Source: Anaerotignum sp. MB30-C6 | Lineage (GTDB): Bacteria > Bacillota > Clostridia > Lachnospirales > Anaerotignaceae | Assembly: GCF_030908465.1 (NCBI RefSeq) | Contig: NZ_CP133078.1 | Span: forward strand, 2,666,001-2,730,000 | Reading direction: 5' to 3' | Length of the DNA: 64,000 bases | Shown here: positions 1 to 8,529 of the stretch, piece after piece | Layout: every line of letters starts with the position of its first letter | Numbering within the stretch: the first letter of the stretch is position 1 | Notes under the pieces: generated by a model | The model's input: the letters and a program-made list of their open reading frames with translations, nothing else | The model's database searches: none | Told to the model about the DNA's origin: nothing | Made by a program: the position numbers and the translations under genes

Positions 1-268
<268 letters not shown>

Positions 269-270
269 TC

Positions 271-293
271 AAAAGCAAAAATAGTTTGCTTTT
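271..293. other. Hairpin between rpmA and obg
   Basis: AAAAGCAAA and TTTGCTTTT form a 9-bp perfect stem with a 5-base loop, directly after the rpmA terminator and before obg. It is AT-rich without a clear U-tract, so it may be an mRNA stability or attenuation element rather than a terminator. Confidence 0.35.
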
Positions 294-330
294 CACGAAA
301 AAGGCTTCAAATGGTATCATTTGAAGCCTT
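294..330 (-). terminator. Intrinsic terminator after rpmA
   Basis: A perfect 13-bp stem (AAGGCTTCAAATG at 301-313 with its complement at 318-330, 4-base loop) is followed on the minus strand by TTTTT. It lies between rpmA and obg, so obg is reached only by readthrough or from another promoter. Confidence 0.8.
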
Positions 331-338
331 CGCAATTC

Positions 339-629
339 TTATTCAGCAATTTCGATAGGGTAAACAGAAACCTGTTTTTTGTCTCTACCTTTTCTTTCAT
401 ATTTCACACGACCGTCAACCAAAGCAAACAAAGTGTCATTGCCACCTTTGCCTACGTTCACGCCGGGGTGAATCTTTGTGCCCCTCTGTGTGTATAAGAT
501 ATTGCCAGCCAATACAAACTGACCGTCTGCACGTTTTGCGCCAAGTCTCTTTGCATTAGAGTCACGACCATTCTTTGTGGAACCGCCGCCCTTATGATGC
601 GCGAAGAACTGAAGGTTTAATCTGAACAT
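339..629 (-). CDS. rpmA: 50S ribosomal protein L27 with cleavable N-terminal extension
   Basis: Component of the large ribosomal subunit near the peptidyl transferase centre. The body ([15 protein letters not shown], then [12 protein letters not shown]) is diagnostic of L27. The protein begins [15 protein letters not shown]: in Firmicutes the segment up to FFA is an extension that the Prp protease removes before L27 can work in the ribosome. The ATG at 629 is preferred over an upstream GTG at 632, because GGAGGTG sits at ideal distance from 629. The start is immediately downstream of the prp stop, which suggests translational coupling. Confidence 0.97.
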   Translation of the reverse strand: MFRLNLQFFAHHKGGGSTKNGRDSNAKRLGAKRADGQFVLAGNILYTQRGTKIHPGVNVGKGGNDTLFALVDGRVKYERKGRDKKQVSVYPIEIAE

Positions 630-631
630 CA

Positions 632-964
632 CTACACCTCCTTATAATTCAAAGTAAGATACTGATTATATTCCGTCTCTATTGCTGACAAACCCATTTC
701 CAACGTTCTAAGTAAAAGTTGGGTGTCATGGTCTGCCATACCCTCTAAAGGGAAATGGATTTTGAGAAAACCACCGTTTTCCTCATCCGCCTCACAGCGA
801 AAGGGGATTTCCGTAAACTGCTCAATGGCATTTAGGGTATTTAGTGTCAATACAGATACAGCAGAACAAACGATATCCTCGCCCTTCTTTGCATAGCCTG
901 CATGACCGGTTAACTCAACTCCACAGATTTTTCCGTCTTTACGATAAAGAATAGCGTTTATCAT
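632..964 (-). CDS. prp: Ribosomal-processing cysteine protease Prp (YsxB family)
   Basis: A 110-residue protein of the YsxB/Prp family, which cleaves the N-terminal extension of L27. The catalytic pair is visible as His21 (in TGHAGYA) and Cys33 (in DIVCSAVS), the conserved GHA and CSAVS motifs. It lies between rplU and rpmA, the usual position, and its substrate is encoded next door with the matching LNLQFFA recognition motif. No strong ribosome binding site is visible, so translation is probably coupled to rplU, which ends 3 bases upstream. Confidence 0.93.
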   Translation of the reverse strand: MINAILYRKDGKICGVELTGHAGYAKKGEDIVCSAVSVLTLNTLNAIEQFTEIPFRCEADEENGGFLKIHFPLEGMADHDTQLLLRTLEMGLSAIETEYNQYLTLNYKEV

Positions 965-966
965 AA

Positions 967-1272
967 TTAGATAGACTTGATCTGTAATTTAGTGAAAGGC
1001 TGTCTATGGCCTTTTTTCTTGTGGAAGCCTTTTTTAGGTTTGTACTTATACACTACAACCTTTTTCGCCTTACCATCACCAATTACAGAAGCTGTAACAG
1101 CAGCACCCTCAACATAAGGAGCGCCTACTTTCACATCACCGTCTTTTGCTAAAACAAGAACCTTATCGAATGTAAAATCCTGACCAGCTTCAACGCCTAA
1201 CTTTTCAACTGTGATGATATCACCTTCAGCAACCTTGTACTGCTTACCACCTGTTTCAATAATTGCGTACAT
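967..1272 (-). CDS. rplU: 50S ribosomal protein L21
   Basis: A 101-residue L21 beginning [14 protein letters not shown] and ending with the basic tail [17 protein letters not shown], normal in length. The open frame extends 29 codons upstream, but the ATG at 1272 matches the family start and follows a strong GAGGAGGTG site. It is the first gene of the rplU-prp-rpmA block. Confidence 0.97.
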   Translation of the reverse strand: MYAIIETGGKQYKVAEGDIITVEKLGVEAGQDFTFDKVLVLAKDGDVKVGAPYVEGAAVTASVIGDGKAKKVVVYKYKPKKGFHKKKGHRQPFTKLQIKSI

Positions 1273-1366
1273 CTGAACACCTCCTCGCAATTTACTCGCC
1301 GAATGTGGTAACCAAAGCCTTTCTTTGATTTTACAGAACCTCTTCGTGCGGCTGAACATACTTCAA
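1273..1366 (-). ncRNA. Candidate L21 leader (5' UTR of rplU)
   Basis: About 90 bases separate the mapped promoter from the rplU start. The RNA contains CAGCCGCACGAAGAGGTTC, which resembles from memory the conserved core of the L21 leader described in Firmicutes, thought to bind L21 for autoregulation. A covariance search with the Rfam L21 leader model would decide. Confidence 0.5.
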
Positions 1367-1367
1367 T

Positions 1368-1396
1368 ATAGTATCACAGGCAAAAAACCATGTCAA
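1368..1396 (-). promoter_or_regulatory. Sigma-A promoter of the rplU operon
   Basis: TTGACA at 1391-1396 and TACTAT at 1368-1373 (minus strand) are separated by 17 bases. It lies in the gap after the TPR gene, so the ribosomal block is transcribed independently of recX. Confidence 0.85.
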
Positions 1397-1402
1397 CTAA
1401 AA

Positions 1403-4174
1403 CTATTCCATTTCACAGCCATTTTTTATAGAAAAATAAGCTTTATTATCACCATTCTTCCATAAAAGCCTACTCAACAGTTGCAGGCCCTCTTTTGTGA
1501 TGCACTTTTTCCCCTGCAGGCTTTGATTATAAGCTAATTTCAACGCCTCTATGGCTTTTTCTTCCAACCCTGCTAAACTATATAACCGCCCCACCTTATC
1601 GCATACTTTTGCAAAATTTTCCGAGGCTATTCCACTTTTTCCTGCCAAAATCAAAACACGGTCCAAAAGAGTTTCTGCTTCCCTCGTATTGCACAAATGA
1701 ATATAAAGAATTGCCATTCGTAGCAGTAGCTTAGCAAACCTCGCCGTTTCCCCTTCTCTGTCACGAATGGACATTGCTAATACACAATATTCTTCCACTG
1801 CCTCCTTATATCTGTCAGAAGCCGTTAGTATTTTGCAAATCTTTTCTACCCGATTATCATAAGACAGGCAATCTGGCAAGTTTAGCTCTTTATACAACTG
1901 ATTCCATGAATCATAAAAGCCCAAAGCCCTTTCCTTGTCACCTTTCTTATAAAAATAATCTCCTATGTGCCCTAAAATTTTGCAATAGTCTGCAGAGTGG
2001 GGGTTACCATACTCCCCAATATATTCCTTTACATTTAAAAATTTTTGAAAGGCTTTTTCTTCCTGACCATATGCATAATAGGCCTCACCTAGCCGTGTAC
2101 AAGCACGAACATAGTATTCAGGCTCAGATTCTTTTTCCGCCAATGTATACCAGTTTATAGCCTCTTCTTTTTTGCCAAGACGCTGATGCATCTCCCCTAA
2201 TGAGAATGCCATAAAGGCTTTTTTCTTTTTTTCATTTTCCACGGTATTTTCGGCTTTTTCATAAAACTGTATGAGAAAAGCAATGGTTTGTTCCAAGCAC
2301 CGTTGCTCTCCATCCCGCATACGTTTTCGCCCTGGCTGGCTTGCTTGAAAACTTCCGTTTTTCCCACTTTCAAACATTGCCTTTAATTGATTGTACTTTT
2401 CATTGGGAATGATGTGGCATCGTTTTATCTTTTCCTCGGCTTCCGTGAAATACGCCTTTGACTTCTCCTTGTCTCCTAACTTCAAATAACAGTTGCCAAT
2501 GGCCAACAGCGTACAAGCTGCTTCCCTGCGATCCTGGGCTGTTTCTTCAAAGTTCACATCGTTTCGCTCTTTATAAAGCTGAATTGCTCGGACACAATCC
2601 CCCCGATTAAAACAAACTTCCGCAAATATTTCTAATGTTTTTATATAAATAGGATTATCCTCATCCAAAGCTTCCCTTTGAATATTCAGTGCTTGCTCAA
2701 GATATCTACCTGCCGTAAACAAATCCCCTGACTTTTGATACGCAACCCCCACGTGTTTTAGTGCGGTGGCATACTTTGGATGCTCCTTTCCATAAAGCTT
2801 CCTTGCCACCTTTTCCATTTCAAGGCAAGTCAGCACAGCCCTCGTGAATTCTCCTTGCTTTCCACGGGTCTGGGCTAAGGACTTCATGAAGTAAACATCC
2901 GTATCATTCTTTGCAGAAAAATAAGAGTCCCTAATTTTCAAAGCTACTTCATACATAAATGCTGCCGCTTCATAGGCCCCTTGGCGATCAAAAAGCTGTG
3001 CTATTTTGTTCCATGTATCAGCAATGGCCCCTCTGCAATCCTCCATATTTTTTTCTCGAACAGCCAGTGCATTTTGAAAATAGAAGGTTGCTTGGGCGTA
3101 ATCCCCCATTTTATCCGCAATTTCCCCTAGGGTCATATAGCTTTTTGTAATTTCAACTTCTCCTTCTGGCAAAGTCTTACTTCTTAACTCCAGTGCTCTC
3201 TGGCTATATTCCAAGGCTTTTGTAAAATCCTTCTTATAGCAAAAACCTATTGCTATTTTGTCTAAAATATCTGAATAGGAAAAACACTTTTGTCCAAAGT
3301 GCTTTTCAATTAAATCAAGGGCAATTTTGTGAAACTTCAACGCTTTGTCAAACTGACCATCTTTGCGACAAAGGGCAGCAAGATAATTCAGATTGTTTAC
3401 ATAATCCAAATGACCTTGTGGAAACATTTGCCTGCGTATTTCAACCACTTTTTCGCAATATTCCACAGCAAGCCCAATAAACTCTGATTTTTGGCAAACT
3501 GAAACCAATGAAGTGGCATTTGTAATATAATGTAAGCTTTTTACCCCTTGCTTTTTTTCAATAATATCCAAAGCGAACTCAAAATAAAAAATTGCTTTTT
3601 TGAAATTCCCTTTGTACTCATAACAGCGAGCCATAGAGGCATGAATATCTGCAATATCCATCATTTGCAACGTCTTACAGCAATAGCTCATCTCCAACGC
3701 CTGTCCTAGGCTTTCAAGGGCATCATCGTATTGATCTAAGGCCTCATGGGTATTGCCTATGTTGTATAACGTATGGATGTAATCAATATGATCCCGCCCA
3801 AGTTTTTTTTCACGCAAATCCAAAACACGCATATGGGTTTGCAAAGCAGCTTCGTGCTGCCCCATTTTGCTATAAGCGATGGCCAAGTTATTTAATGTAT
3901 CTGCAAAAGAAACGGACTCACCGCAACGTGTCTTTTTAATTGTTGCTGCTTCAAGGTAACACTCTACCGCTTTATCATATAATCCAATTTCATCAAAAAT
4001 AACCCCTACATTATGAGTATCTTCGGCGAAACCTTGGGTACCCAAGCCTCCATTTTGTTTATAGATCTCTAATAACTGCTTCCCCAGAAATAAAGCTCTT
4101 TTTAGATCTCCACCTTTATATGATTCCACTAAGTCTTTTCGCAGCTCTTTAATTTCCGCTAAATAAAAACTCAT
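1403..4174 (-). CDS. Large tetratricopeptide-repeat protein
   Basis: A 923-residue protein built almost wholly of tetratricopeptide repeats of the long, about 42-residue kinesin-light-chain-like type. Repeats such as YDKAVECYLEAATIKK, GQHEAALQTHMRVLDLREKK and KALEYSQRALELRSK recur along the whole length, with a less regular stretch near residues 610-640. There is no signal peptide, membrane segment or enzymatic domain, so it is probably a cytoplasmic scaffold. It starts at an ATG with GGGAG upstream, 11 bases after recX, and is probably cotranscribed with it. The partner proteins cannot be read from the sequence. Confidence 0.85.
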   Translation of the reverse strand: MSFYLAEIKELRKDLVESYKGGDLKRALFLGKQLLEIYKQNGGLGTQGFAEDTHNVGVIFDEIGLYDKAVECYLEAATIKKTRCGESVSFADTLNNLAIAYSKMGQHEAALQTHMRVLDLREKKLGRDHIDYIHTLYNIGNTHEALDQYDDALESLGQALEMSYCCKTLQMMDIADIHASMARCYEYKGNFKKAIFYFEFALDIIEKKQGVKSLHYITNATSLVSVCQKSEFIGLAVEYCEKVVEIRRQMFPQGHLDYVNNLNYLAALCRKDGQFDKALKFHKIALDLIEKHFGQKCFSYSDILDKIAIGFCYKKDFTKALEYSQRALELRSKTLPEGEVEITKSYMTLGEIADKMGDYAQATFYFQNALAVREKNMEDCRGAIADTWNKIAQLFDRQGAYEAAAFMYEVALKIRDSYFSAKNDTDVYFMKSLAQTRGKQGEFTRAVLTCLEMEKVARKLYGKEHPKYATALKHVGVAYQKSGDLFTAGRYLEQALNIQREALDEDNPIYIKTLEIFAEVCFNRGDCVRAIQLYKERNDVNFEETAQDRREAACTLLAIGNCYLKLGDKEKSKAYFTEAEEKIKRCHIIPNEKYNQLKAMFESGKNGSFQASQPGRKRMRDGEQRCLEQTIAFLIQFYEKAENTVENEKKKKAFMAFSLGEMHQRLGKKEEAINWYTLAEKESEPEYYVRACTRLGEAYYAYGQEEKAFQKFLNVKEYIGEYGNPHSADYCKILGHIGDYFYKKGDKERALGFYDSWNQLYKELNLPDCLSYDNRVEKICKILTASDRYKEAVEEYCVLAMSIRDREGETARFAKLLLRMAILYIHLCNTREAETLLDRVLILAGKSGIASENFAKVCDKVGRLYSLAGLEEKAIEALKLAYNQSLQGKKCITKEGLQLLSRLLWKNGDNKAYFSIKNGCEME

Positions 4175-4185
4175 GCTCCCACACC

Positions 4186-4812
4186 CTATTTCCCCTGTTT
4201 TTGATCCATCTCACTAAAAGCATCTTTAATAACGCCATAGGCGTAGCCTTTTCGTTGCAAAAAGCCGTATAACTGCTTTTTTTTCTTTTCATCGGGAGGC
4301 CACTGCCCTCTCGTTTTCTTTTCCAACCACATTACAGCATCATCTATTTCAGAAAAATCCGTTTCACTTAATACTTCTTCACATATTTTGTCCGAAACAC
4401 CCCGCTGCAACAGCTCCATACGCAGTGCAAAGGCACTTCTTGGATTCAGTCGCAAACGCTCTTTGATATATCGCTGGGCATAGTCCCTATCATCAGTATA
4501 TTTATATTCACATAAAAAATTGAGTACTTCTTGTATTACGCCTTCAGAAAAATCCCTCTCCTGTAATTTTTGCCGCACCTCTTTTTCCGTACGCATCTTA
4601 TATCCGATAAAACCCAAGGCCACATTTTGGGCCTGAACATAGATCAAGCTCTTTTGAATAAAAGCAACCGTTTTCTCCGGCACTTCTTTCCCTTCTTTTA
4701 TTCCAAAGTATTCCATGTCCTGAGGAATCAGGGCAAAAAAATATTCTCCATCAATGTAAATATTAAACTTCACTGGATCCCTTTTTTGAGGTATCACTTT
4801 TGTTACCAACAT
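4186..4812 (-). CDS. recX: Regulatory protein RecX
   Basis: A 208-residue RecX, the modulator that binds RecA filaments and RecA protein. Typical features are the N-terminal beta-rich part (FNIYIDGEYFFALIP) and the three-helix repeats, with RTEKEVRQKLQERDFSEGVI and YTDDRDYAQRYIKERLRLNPRS. It is downstream of recA but separated by a terminator and has its own extended -10 promoter. The ATG at 4812 is supported by AAGGAG upstream. Confidence 0.92.
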   Translation of the reverse strand: MLVTKVIPQKRDPVKFNIYIDGEYFFALIPQDMEYFGIKEGKEVPEKTVAFIQKSLIYVQAQNVALGFIGYKMRTEKEVRQKLQERDFSEGVIQEVLNFLCEYKYTDDRDYAQRYIKERLRLNPRSAFALRMELLQRGVSDKICEEVLSETDFSEIDDAVMWLEKKTRGQWPPDEKKKKQLYGFLQRKGYAYGVIKDAFSEMDQKQGK

Positions 4813-4838
4813 AGCCTTGTTCTCCTTGCTTTTCTACT

Positions 4839-4847
4839 ATTATAGCA
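4839..4847 (-). promoter_or_regulatory. Extended -10 promoter of recX
   Basis: TATAAT at 4839-4844 (minus strand) is preceded by TGC, giving an extended -10. No good -35 is present at 16-18 bases. It sits 27 bases upstream of the recX start. Confidence 0.6.
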
Positions 4848-4877
4848 TAATCCTTTTGTATGTTCTATGACAATCCA

Positions 4878-4912
4878 ATAAATAAAAACCGACTATTTTT
4901 CAATAGTCGGTT
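4878..4912 (-). terminator. Intrinsic terminator after recA
   Basis: AACCGACTATT (4887-4897) pairs perfectly with AATAGTCGGTT (4902-4912) around a 4-base loop. The minus-strand RNA continues into TTTTTATT. Confidence 0.88.
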
Positions 4913-5041
4913 AGATGTGTAGCATAAAGAAATTATGATACAAACCCTACTATAAAGCTTTTATTTTGCCACTTCTTTTCCCAAAAGGGATAAAAAGGTA
5001 ACGATTAACCCATGTATTCCCACTATAAAAATAGACGGCAT

Positions 5042-6196
5042 TTACTCCAAGTCCAGCTCTACAACAGCTGCATCTTTTTTATCTTCTTTTTTGTCCTCTT
5101 TTTTATCTTCTTTTTTATCATCTTTCTTCTCTGATGCATTTGGTTTGGCCTCACTATTTACATCGGCCAAAGCAGTTAAGCCATAATGCTCCCTTACGGC
5201 ATTCTCAACCTCCAAAGAAATATCTGCGTGCTCTTTTAAAAATTGCTTTGCATTTTCCCTACCTTGCCCAATTCTTATTTCTTTGTAAGAATACCACGAG
5301 CCACTTTTGTTGATAATGCTTACTTCCGCAGCTAAATCCAAAATATCTCCTTCTTTGGAGATACCCTGTCCATAAACAATATCAAACTCTGCGGTTTTGA
5401 AAGGGGGTGCTACTTTATTCTTTGCAACCTTCACTTTAACCCTATTTCCCACTAGTTCTGTACCTTGCTTTAGTACATCGGCTCTTCGAATATCAATACG
5501 CACAGATGCGTAGAATTTCAAGGCACGGCCACCTGTGGTTGTTTCAGGGTTACCATAGGTTATACCAATTTTTTCTCTTAACTGGTTGATAAAAACAACG
5601 GTACACTTAGACTTATTTGTAATACCGGTGAGTTTTCTCAGGGCCTGGCTCATTAATCTGGCCTGCAAACCCACGTGAGAGTCACCCATCTCCCCTTCAA
5701 TCTCTGCCTTTGGAACCAATGCCGCAACGGAATCCACGATAACAATATCAATGGCCCCACATCGTACCATGGTTTCCGCAATCTCCAGTGCCTGCTCGCC
5801 ATTATCAGGCTGAGAAATATATAACTCGTCAATATTTACGCCTAAGGCCTTGGCATAAGTAGGGTCCATGGCATGCTCCGCATCAATATATCCAGCAATG
5901 CCCCCTATTTTTTGTACCTCCGCTACCATATGAAGGGCTACTGTCGTTTTACCGGAAGACTCTGGGCCATATACTTCTATAATTCTACCCTTTGGCACAC
6001 CGCCAACCCCCAAAGCCACATCAAGGCTTAAGGAACCCGATGGTACCACTTCAACGTTCATCTGCTTGCTGCTATCGCCAAGTTTCATGATCGCACCCTT
6101 ACCAAACTGCTTCTCTATCTGACCTAAAGCCGCCTCAAGGGCTTTTTCCTTATCTTCAAACCGAATATCTTCTTTTTTGGAATCGTTCTTTGCCAT
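5042..6196 (-). CDS. recA: Recombinase RecA
   Basis: A 384-residue RecA, the DNA-dependent ATPase for homologous recombination and SOS induction. Walker A is GPESSGKT at residues 77-84. Other family motifs are INQLREKIG and the loop 2 region [19 protein letters not shown]. The C-terminus carries a run of [12 protein letters not shown] repeats, a charged tail more regular than usual. The promoter holds a LexA box, so it is expected to be DNA-damage inducible. Confidence 0.98.
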   Translation of the reverse strand: MAKNDSKKEDIRFEDKEKALEAALGQIEKQFGKGAIMKLGDSSKQMNVEVVPSGSLSLDVALGVGGVPKGRIIEVYGPESSGKTTVALHMVAEVQKIGGIAGYIDAEHAMDPTYAKALGVNIDELYISQPDNGEQALEIAETMVRCGAIDIVIVDSVAALVPKAEIEGEMGDSHVGLQARLMSQALRKLTGITNKSKCTVVFINQLREKIGITYGNPETTTGGRALKFYASVRIDIRRADVLKQGTELVGNRVKVKVAKNKVAPPFKTAEFDIVYGQGISKEGDILDLAAEVSIINKSGSWYSYKEIRIGQGRENAKQFLKEHADISLEVENAVREHYGLTALADVNSEAKPNASEKKDDKKEDKKEDKKEDKKDAAVVELDLE

Positions 6197-6218
6197 CTTC
6201 TACCCATCCTCTCTAAAC

Positions 6219-6230
6219 GAACTTACGTTC
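6219..6230. promoter_or_regulatory. LexA (SOS) box at recA
   Basis: GAAC-TTAC-GTTC matches the Gram-positive LexA half-site pair GAAC-N4-GTTC, with a flanking C on one side. It lies directly downstream of the recA -10, where a repressor would block transcription start. Confidence 0.85.
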
Positions 6231-6232
6231 TT

Positions 6233-6261
6233 ATGTTAACCTATTTTTTCAGTGCTGTCAA
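6233..6261 (-). promoter_or_regulatory. recA promoter, -35 inside upstream gene
   Basis: TTGACA at 6256-6261 and TAACAT at 6233-6238 on the minus strand are 17 bases apart. The -35 lies within the last codons of the EamA transporter gene and the -10 overlaps its stop codon. Confidence 0.8.
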
Positions 6262-7114
6262 CTACTTTTCCTATAGGCTTCTCTACCAATACCATTGCGA
6301 TAAATATAATTCCGCATCCCAATATACCTCGCCACCCCATGCGTTCGCCATAAATCAATACAGATAAGATAGCGGCAAAGATAGACTCCGAGGTAATAAT
6401 AATGGCTGTTTTATTGGCAGAGGTATACTTCTGACCGATGGATTGTAAAATAAAATATACCGCTGTACAAAAAACGCCGAGAAACAAAAAACTCCTCACC
6501 GCCAAGCCACTAAAAGGGGGCATATGTATTCCTGTGAAGGCTACGATGAAGCAAGAAATGACCGCCACCGTTATATGCTCTACCAAGGCAATATTTACAC
6601 AATCACATGCTTCAACAGCCTTGCCCATAAAAGCCATTTGAAGAGAAAAAGCTACCGATGCACCAAGGGATAAAATTGCACCTATACTAATGCTGAAGTC
6701 CTTCGTAACCGAAAGAAGAGCCACCCCCACAAGGGTTAGAAATGCCGCAAAAAAACAACTTGTCATAGGCTTTTGATGAAAGGCTAACCAACAAATAAAA
6801 GGAACAATTACCCCTTGGGTGTTACACAAAAATGCATTCACTGATGGTGTGGTATATTGCAACCCCATCGTTAAAAGTAAAAAAGTTGCAGCCAGTAACA
6901 CCCCTAAAATGCCACCCATTCTCCATTCTTTTTTTGTAATATTAGGATAATTTTTATAGTAAACCAAGCTTAAACAAAGGGTGGCAATGATAAACCTGCC
7001 TAGCATAATTTGATATGGGTTATACCCCCAATCCAAAAGATACCTTGCACTGATGAAACCACCCCCACCAATCATGGCAGCAACCAGTAACATCCAGTCT
7101 CCTTTATTTTTCAT
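6236..7114 (-). CDS. EamA/DMT-family transporter
   Basis: A 292-residue membrane protein with about ten transmembrane segments in two EamA halves, the drug/metabolite transporter fold. Examples are WMLLVAAMIGGGGFISARYLL at the N-terminus and a second half starting near residue 145 (GAILSLGASVAFSLQMAF). The substrate is unknown. It overlaps the end of cinA by 11 bases, so the two are cotranscribed, and its 3' end carries the recA -35 element. It is inserted between cinA and recA, which are adjacent in many Firmicutes. Confidence 0.88.
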   Translation of the reverse strand: MKNKGDWMLLVAAMIGGGGFISARYLLDWGYNPYQIMLGRFIIATLCLSLVYYKNYPNITKKEWRMGGILGVLLAATFLLLTMGLQYTTPSVNAFLCNTQGVIVPFICWLAFHQKPMTSCFFAAFLTLVGVALLSVTKDFSISIGAILSLGASVAFSLQMAFMGKAVEACDCVNIALVEHITVAVISCFIVAFTGIHMPPFSGLAVRSFLFLGVFCTAVYFILQSIGQKYTSANKTAIIITSESIFAAILSVLIYGERMGWRGILGCGIIFIAMVLVEKPIGKVVDSTEKIG

Positions 7115-8345
7115 ATTGCAACTTCCTACGCAACCAATCTAAGGCTTGGAAGGTTGCCCGTTCCCTTATTTTATTTCTACTTCCTGCAAAGTGAAACTCC
7201 CTTGTTTCCACGGTCCCGTTATAATAAAGTCCCATGTACACCAAGCCAACAGGCTTGTCCTTTGTTCCACCATCAGGCCCTGCTATGCCCGTTGTGGCAA
7301 TACCAATGTCTGCCCCTGCGGTTTCGGCAACCCCTTTGGCCATCTCCAAGGCTGTTTCTTTACTGACTGCCCCAAACTTCTCAAGGGTTTCCTGTAAAAC
7401 TTTCAAACGTTTTATTTTCGATTCATTGGAGTATGTGACACAACCTTCCAATAATACCTGAGAAATCCCAGGATAACGAACCAACTGAGAAGAAATCTCC
7501 CCTCCTGTACAGGATTCTGCTACGGCAATTGTTTTGTTCTGCGCTACCAACAGCTTGGCAACTTCCGTTTCCATGTTGGTTTCCCCTTCCGCATAAACGG
7601 ATTTACCCAACCTTTCCTTTAAAGCCTGGGCAACAGGATCAATCAACCTATTTGCCTCTTCCTCATTCTTTGCTTTTGCTGTAATTCTTAAAAGAGCTTC
7701 TCCATCCTTTGCATAAGGTGCAATAGTGGGGTTTGTCTGGGCATCAATCAAGTCTTTCACCAGCATCTCCATGGCACTTTCTCCAACACTGGCTACCCGT
7801 AATATTCTTGATATAAAGGTATACTCTTGTTTCTTTGCCAAATATGGTTTTACCTGATTTTCAAACATAGGTACTACTTCTTTCGGGGGGCCCGGTAGCA
7901 TGACCATGATCTTTTCATTTTTTTCAAGGATAATTCCAGGAGCTGTGCCGTTGGCGTTGTACAACACCACACCGTTATTTTCTGGTACATAGGCTTGCTT
8001 TGTATTGTTAGCCGTCATTTCTCTGTCAATACGATCAAAAAACACCTGAATTTGTGATAAAGCCTTTTCATCCAGAACTAGATTTTCCCCAAAATATTTG
8101 GCCGCTGTTTCCTTGGTAAGGTCATCCTCTGTTGGGCCTAAACCCCCAGTGGTAATGACCAAATCCGCTCTGGAAAAAGCATGGAAAATGGTATCTTCCA
8201 ACCTTTTAGGATTATCTCCTACTACCGTTTGATAATAGACTTCTATTCCAAGAAAAGCCAACTCTTTGGCTAAAAACTGGGCATTGGTATTCAGGATATC
8301 TCCTAGCAGCAGTTCTGTTCCCACCGCAATGATTTCCGCTTTCAT
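7104..8345 (-). CDS. cinA: CinA-family protein (competence/damage-inducible)
   Basis: A 413-residue full-length CinA. The N-terminal molybdopterin-binding-like domain starts MKAEIIAVGTELLLGD and contains TTGGLGPTEDDLTKE. The C-terminal domain, with AESCTGGEISSQL and the TTGIAGPDGGT motif, is the nicotinamide-nucleotide amidase family. The open frame extends 32 codons upstream, but ATG 8345 has GGAGGAGG close by and matches the family start. The pgsA-cinA-recA order is the ancestral Firmicute context, here interrupted by transporter genes. Confidence 0.95.
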   Translation of the reverse strand: MKAEIIAVGTELLLGDILNTNAQFLAKELAFLGIEVYYQTVVGDNPKRLEDTIFHAFSRADLVITTGGLGPTEDDLTKETAAKYFGENLVLDEKALSQIQVFFDRIDREMTANNTKQAYVPENNGVVLYNANGTAPGIILEKNEKIMVMLPGPPKEVVPMFENQVKPYLAKKQEYTFISRILRVASVGESAMEMLVKDLIDAQTNPTIAPYAKDGEALLRITAKAKNEEEANRLIDPVAQALKERLGKSVYAEGETNMETEVAKLLVAQNKTIAVAESCTGGEISSQLVRYPGISQVLLEGCVTYSNESKIKRLKVLQETLEKFGAVSKETALEMAKGVAETAGADIGIATTGIAGPDGGTKDKPVGLVYMGLYYNGTVETREFHFAGSRNKIRERATFQALDWLRRKLQYEK

Positions 8346-8449
8346 AATGTTCCTCCTCCATAAGTCAAAGACTATGTGTATTTTTGCTACCAAAAATACT
8401 GATAACGGACGGCATTTGACCTCCAAAGTCCGTAAAACCACCTTTTTCT

Positions 8450-8479
8450 ATTGTATCTCTTTCCAGTCTTCTTTTCCAA
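8450..8479 (-). promoter_or_regulatory. Probable cinA promoter
   Basis: TTGGAA at 8474-8479 and TACAAT at 8450-8455 (minus strand), spacer 18. It follows the terminator of the preceding transporter gene, so cinA and the next EamA gene start a new transcript here. Confidence 0.6.
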
Positions 8480-8504
8480 CCTTTTTTTACGAAATTCCAA
8501 AAGC

Positions 8505-8528
8505 AAAAAAGGAGAGCTTTCGCTCCCC
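8505..8528 (-). terminator. Terminator of the fhs-folD-rimO-pgsA operon
   Basis: A 7-bp GC-rich stem (8511-8517 with 8522-8528, one G-U pair) closed by GAAA and followed by six T on the minus strand. It begins right after the stop codon of the EamA gene. Confidence 0.82.
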
Positions 8529-8529
8529 C

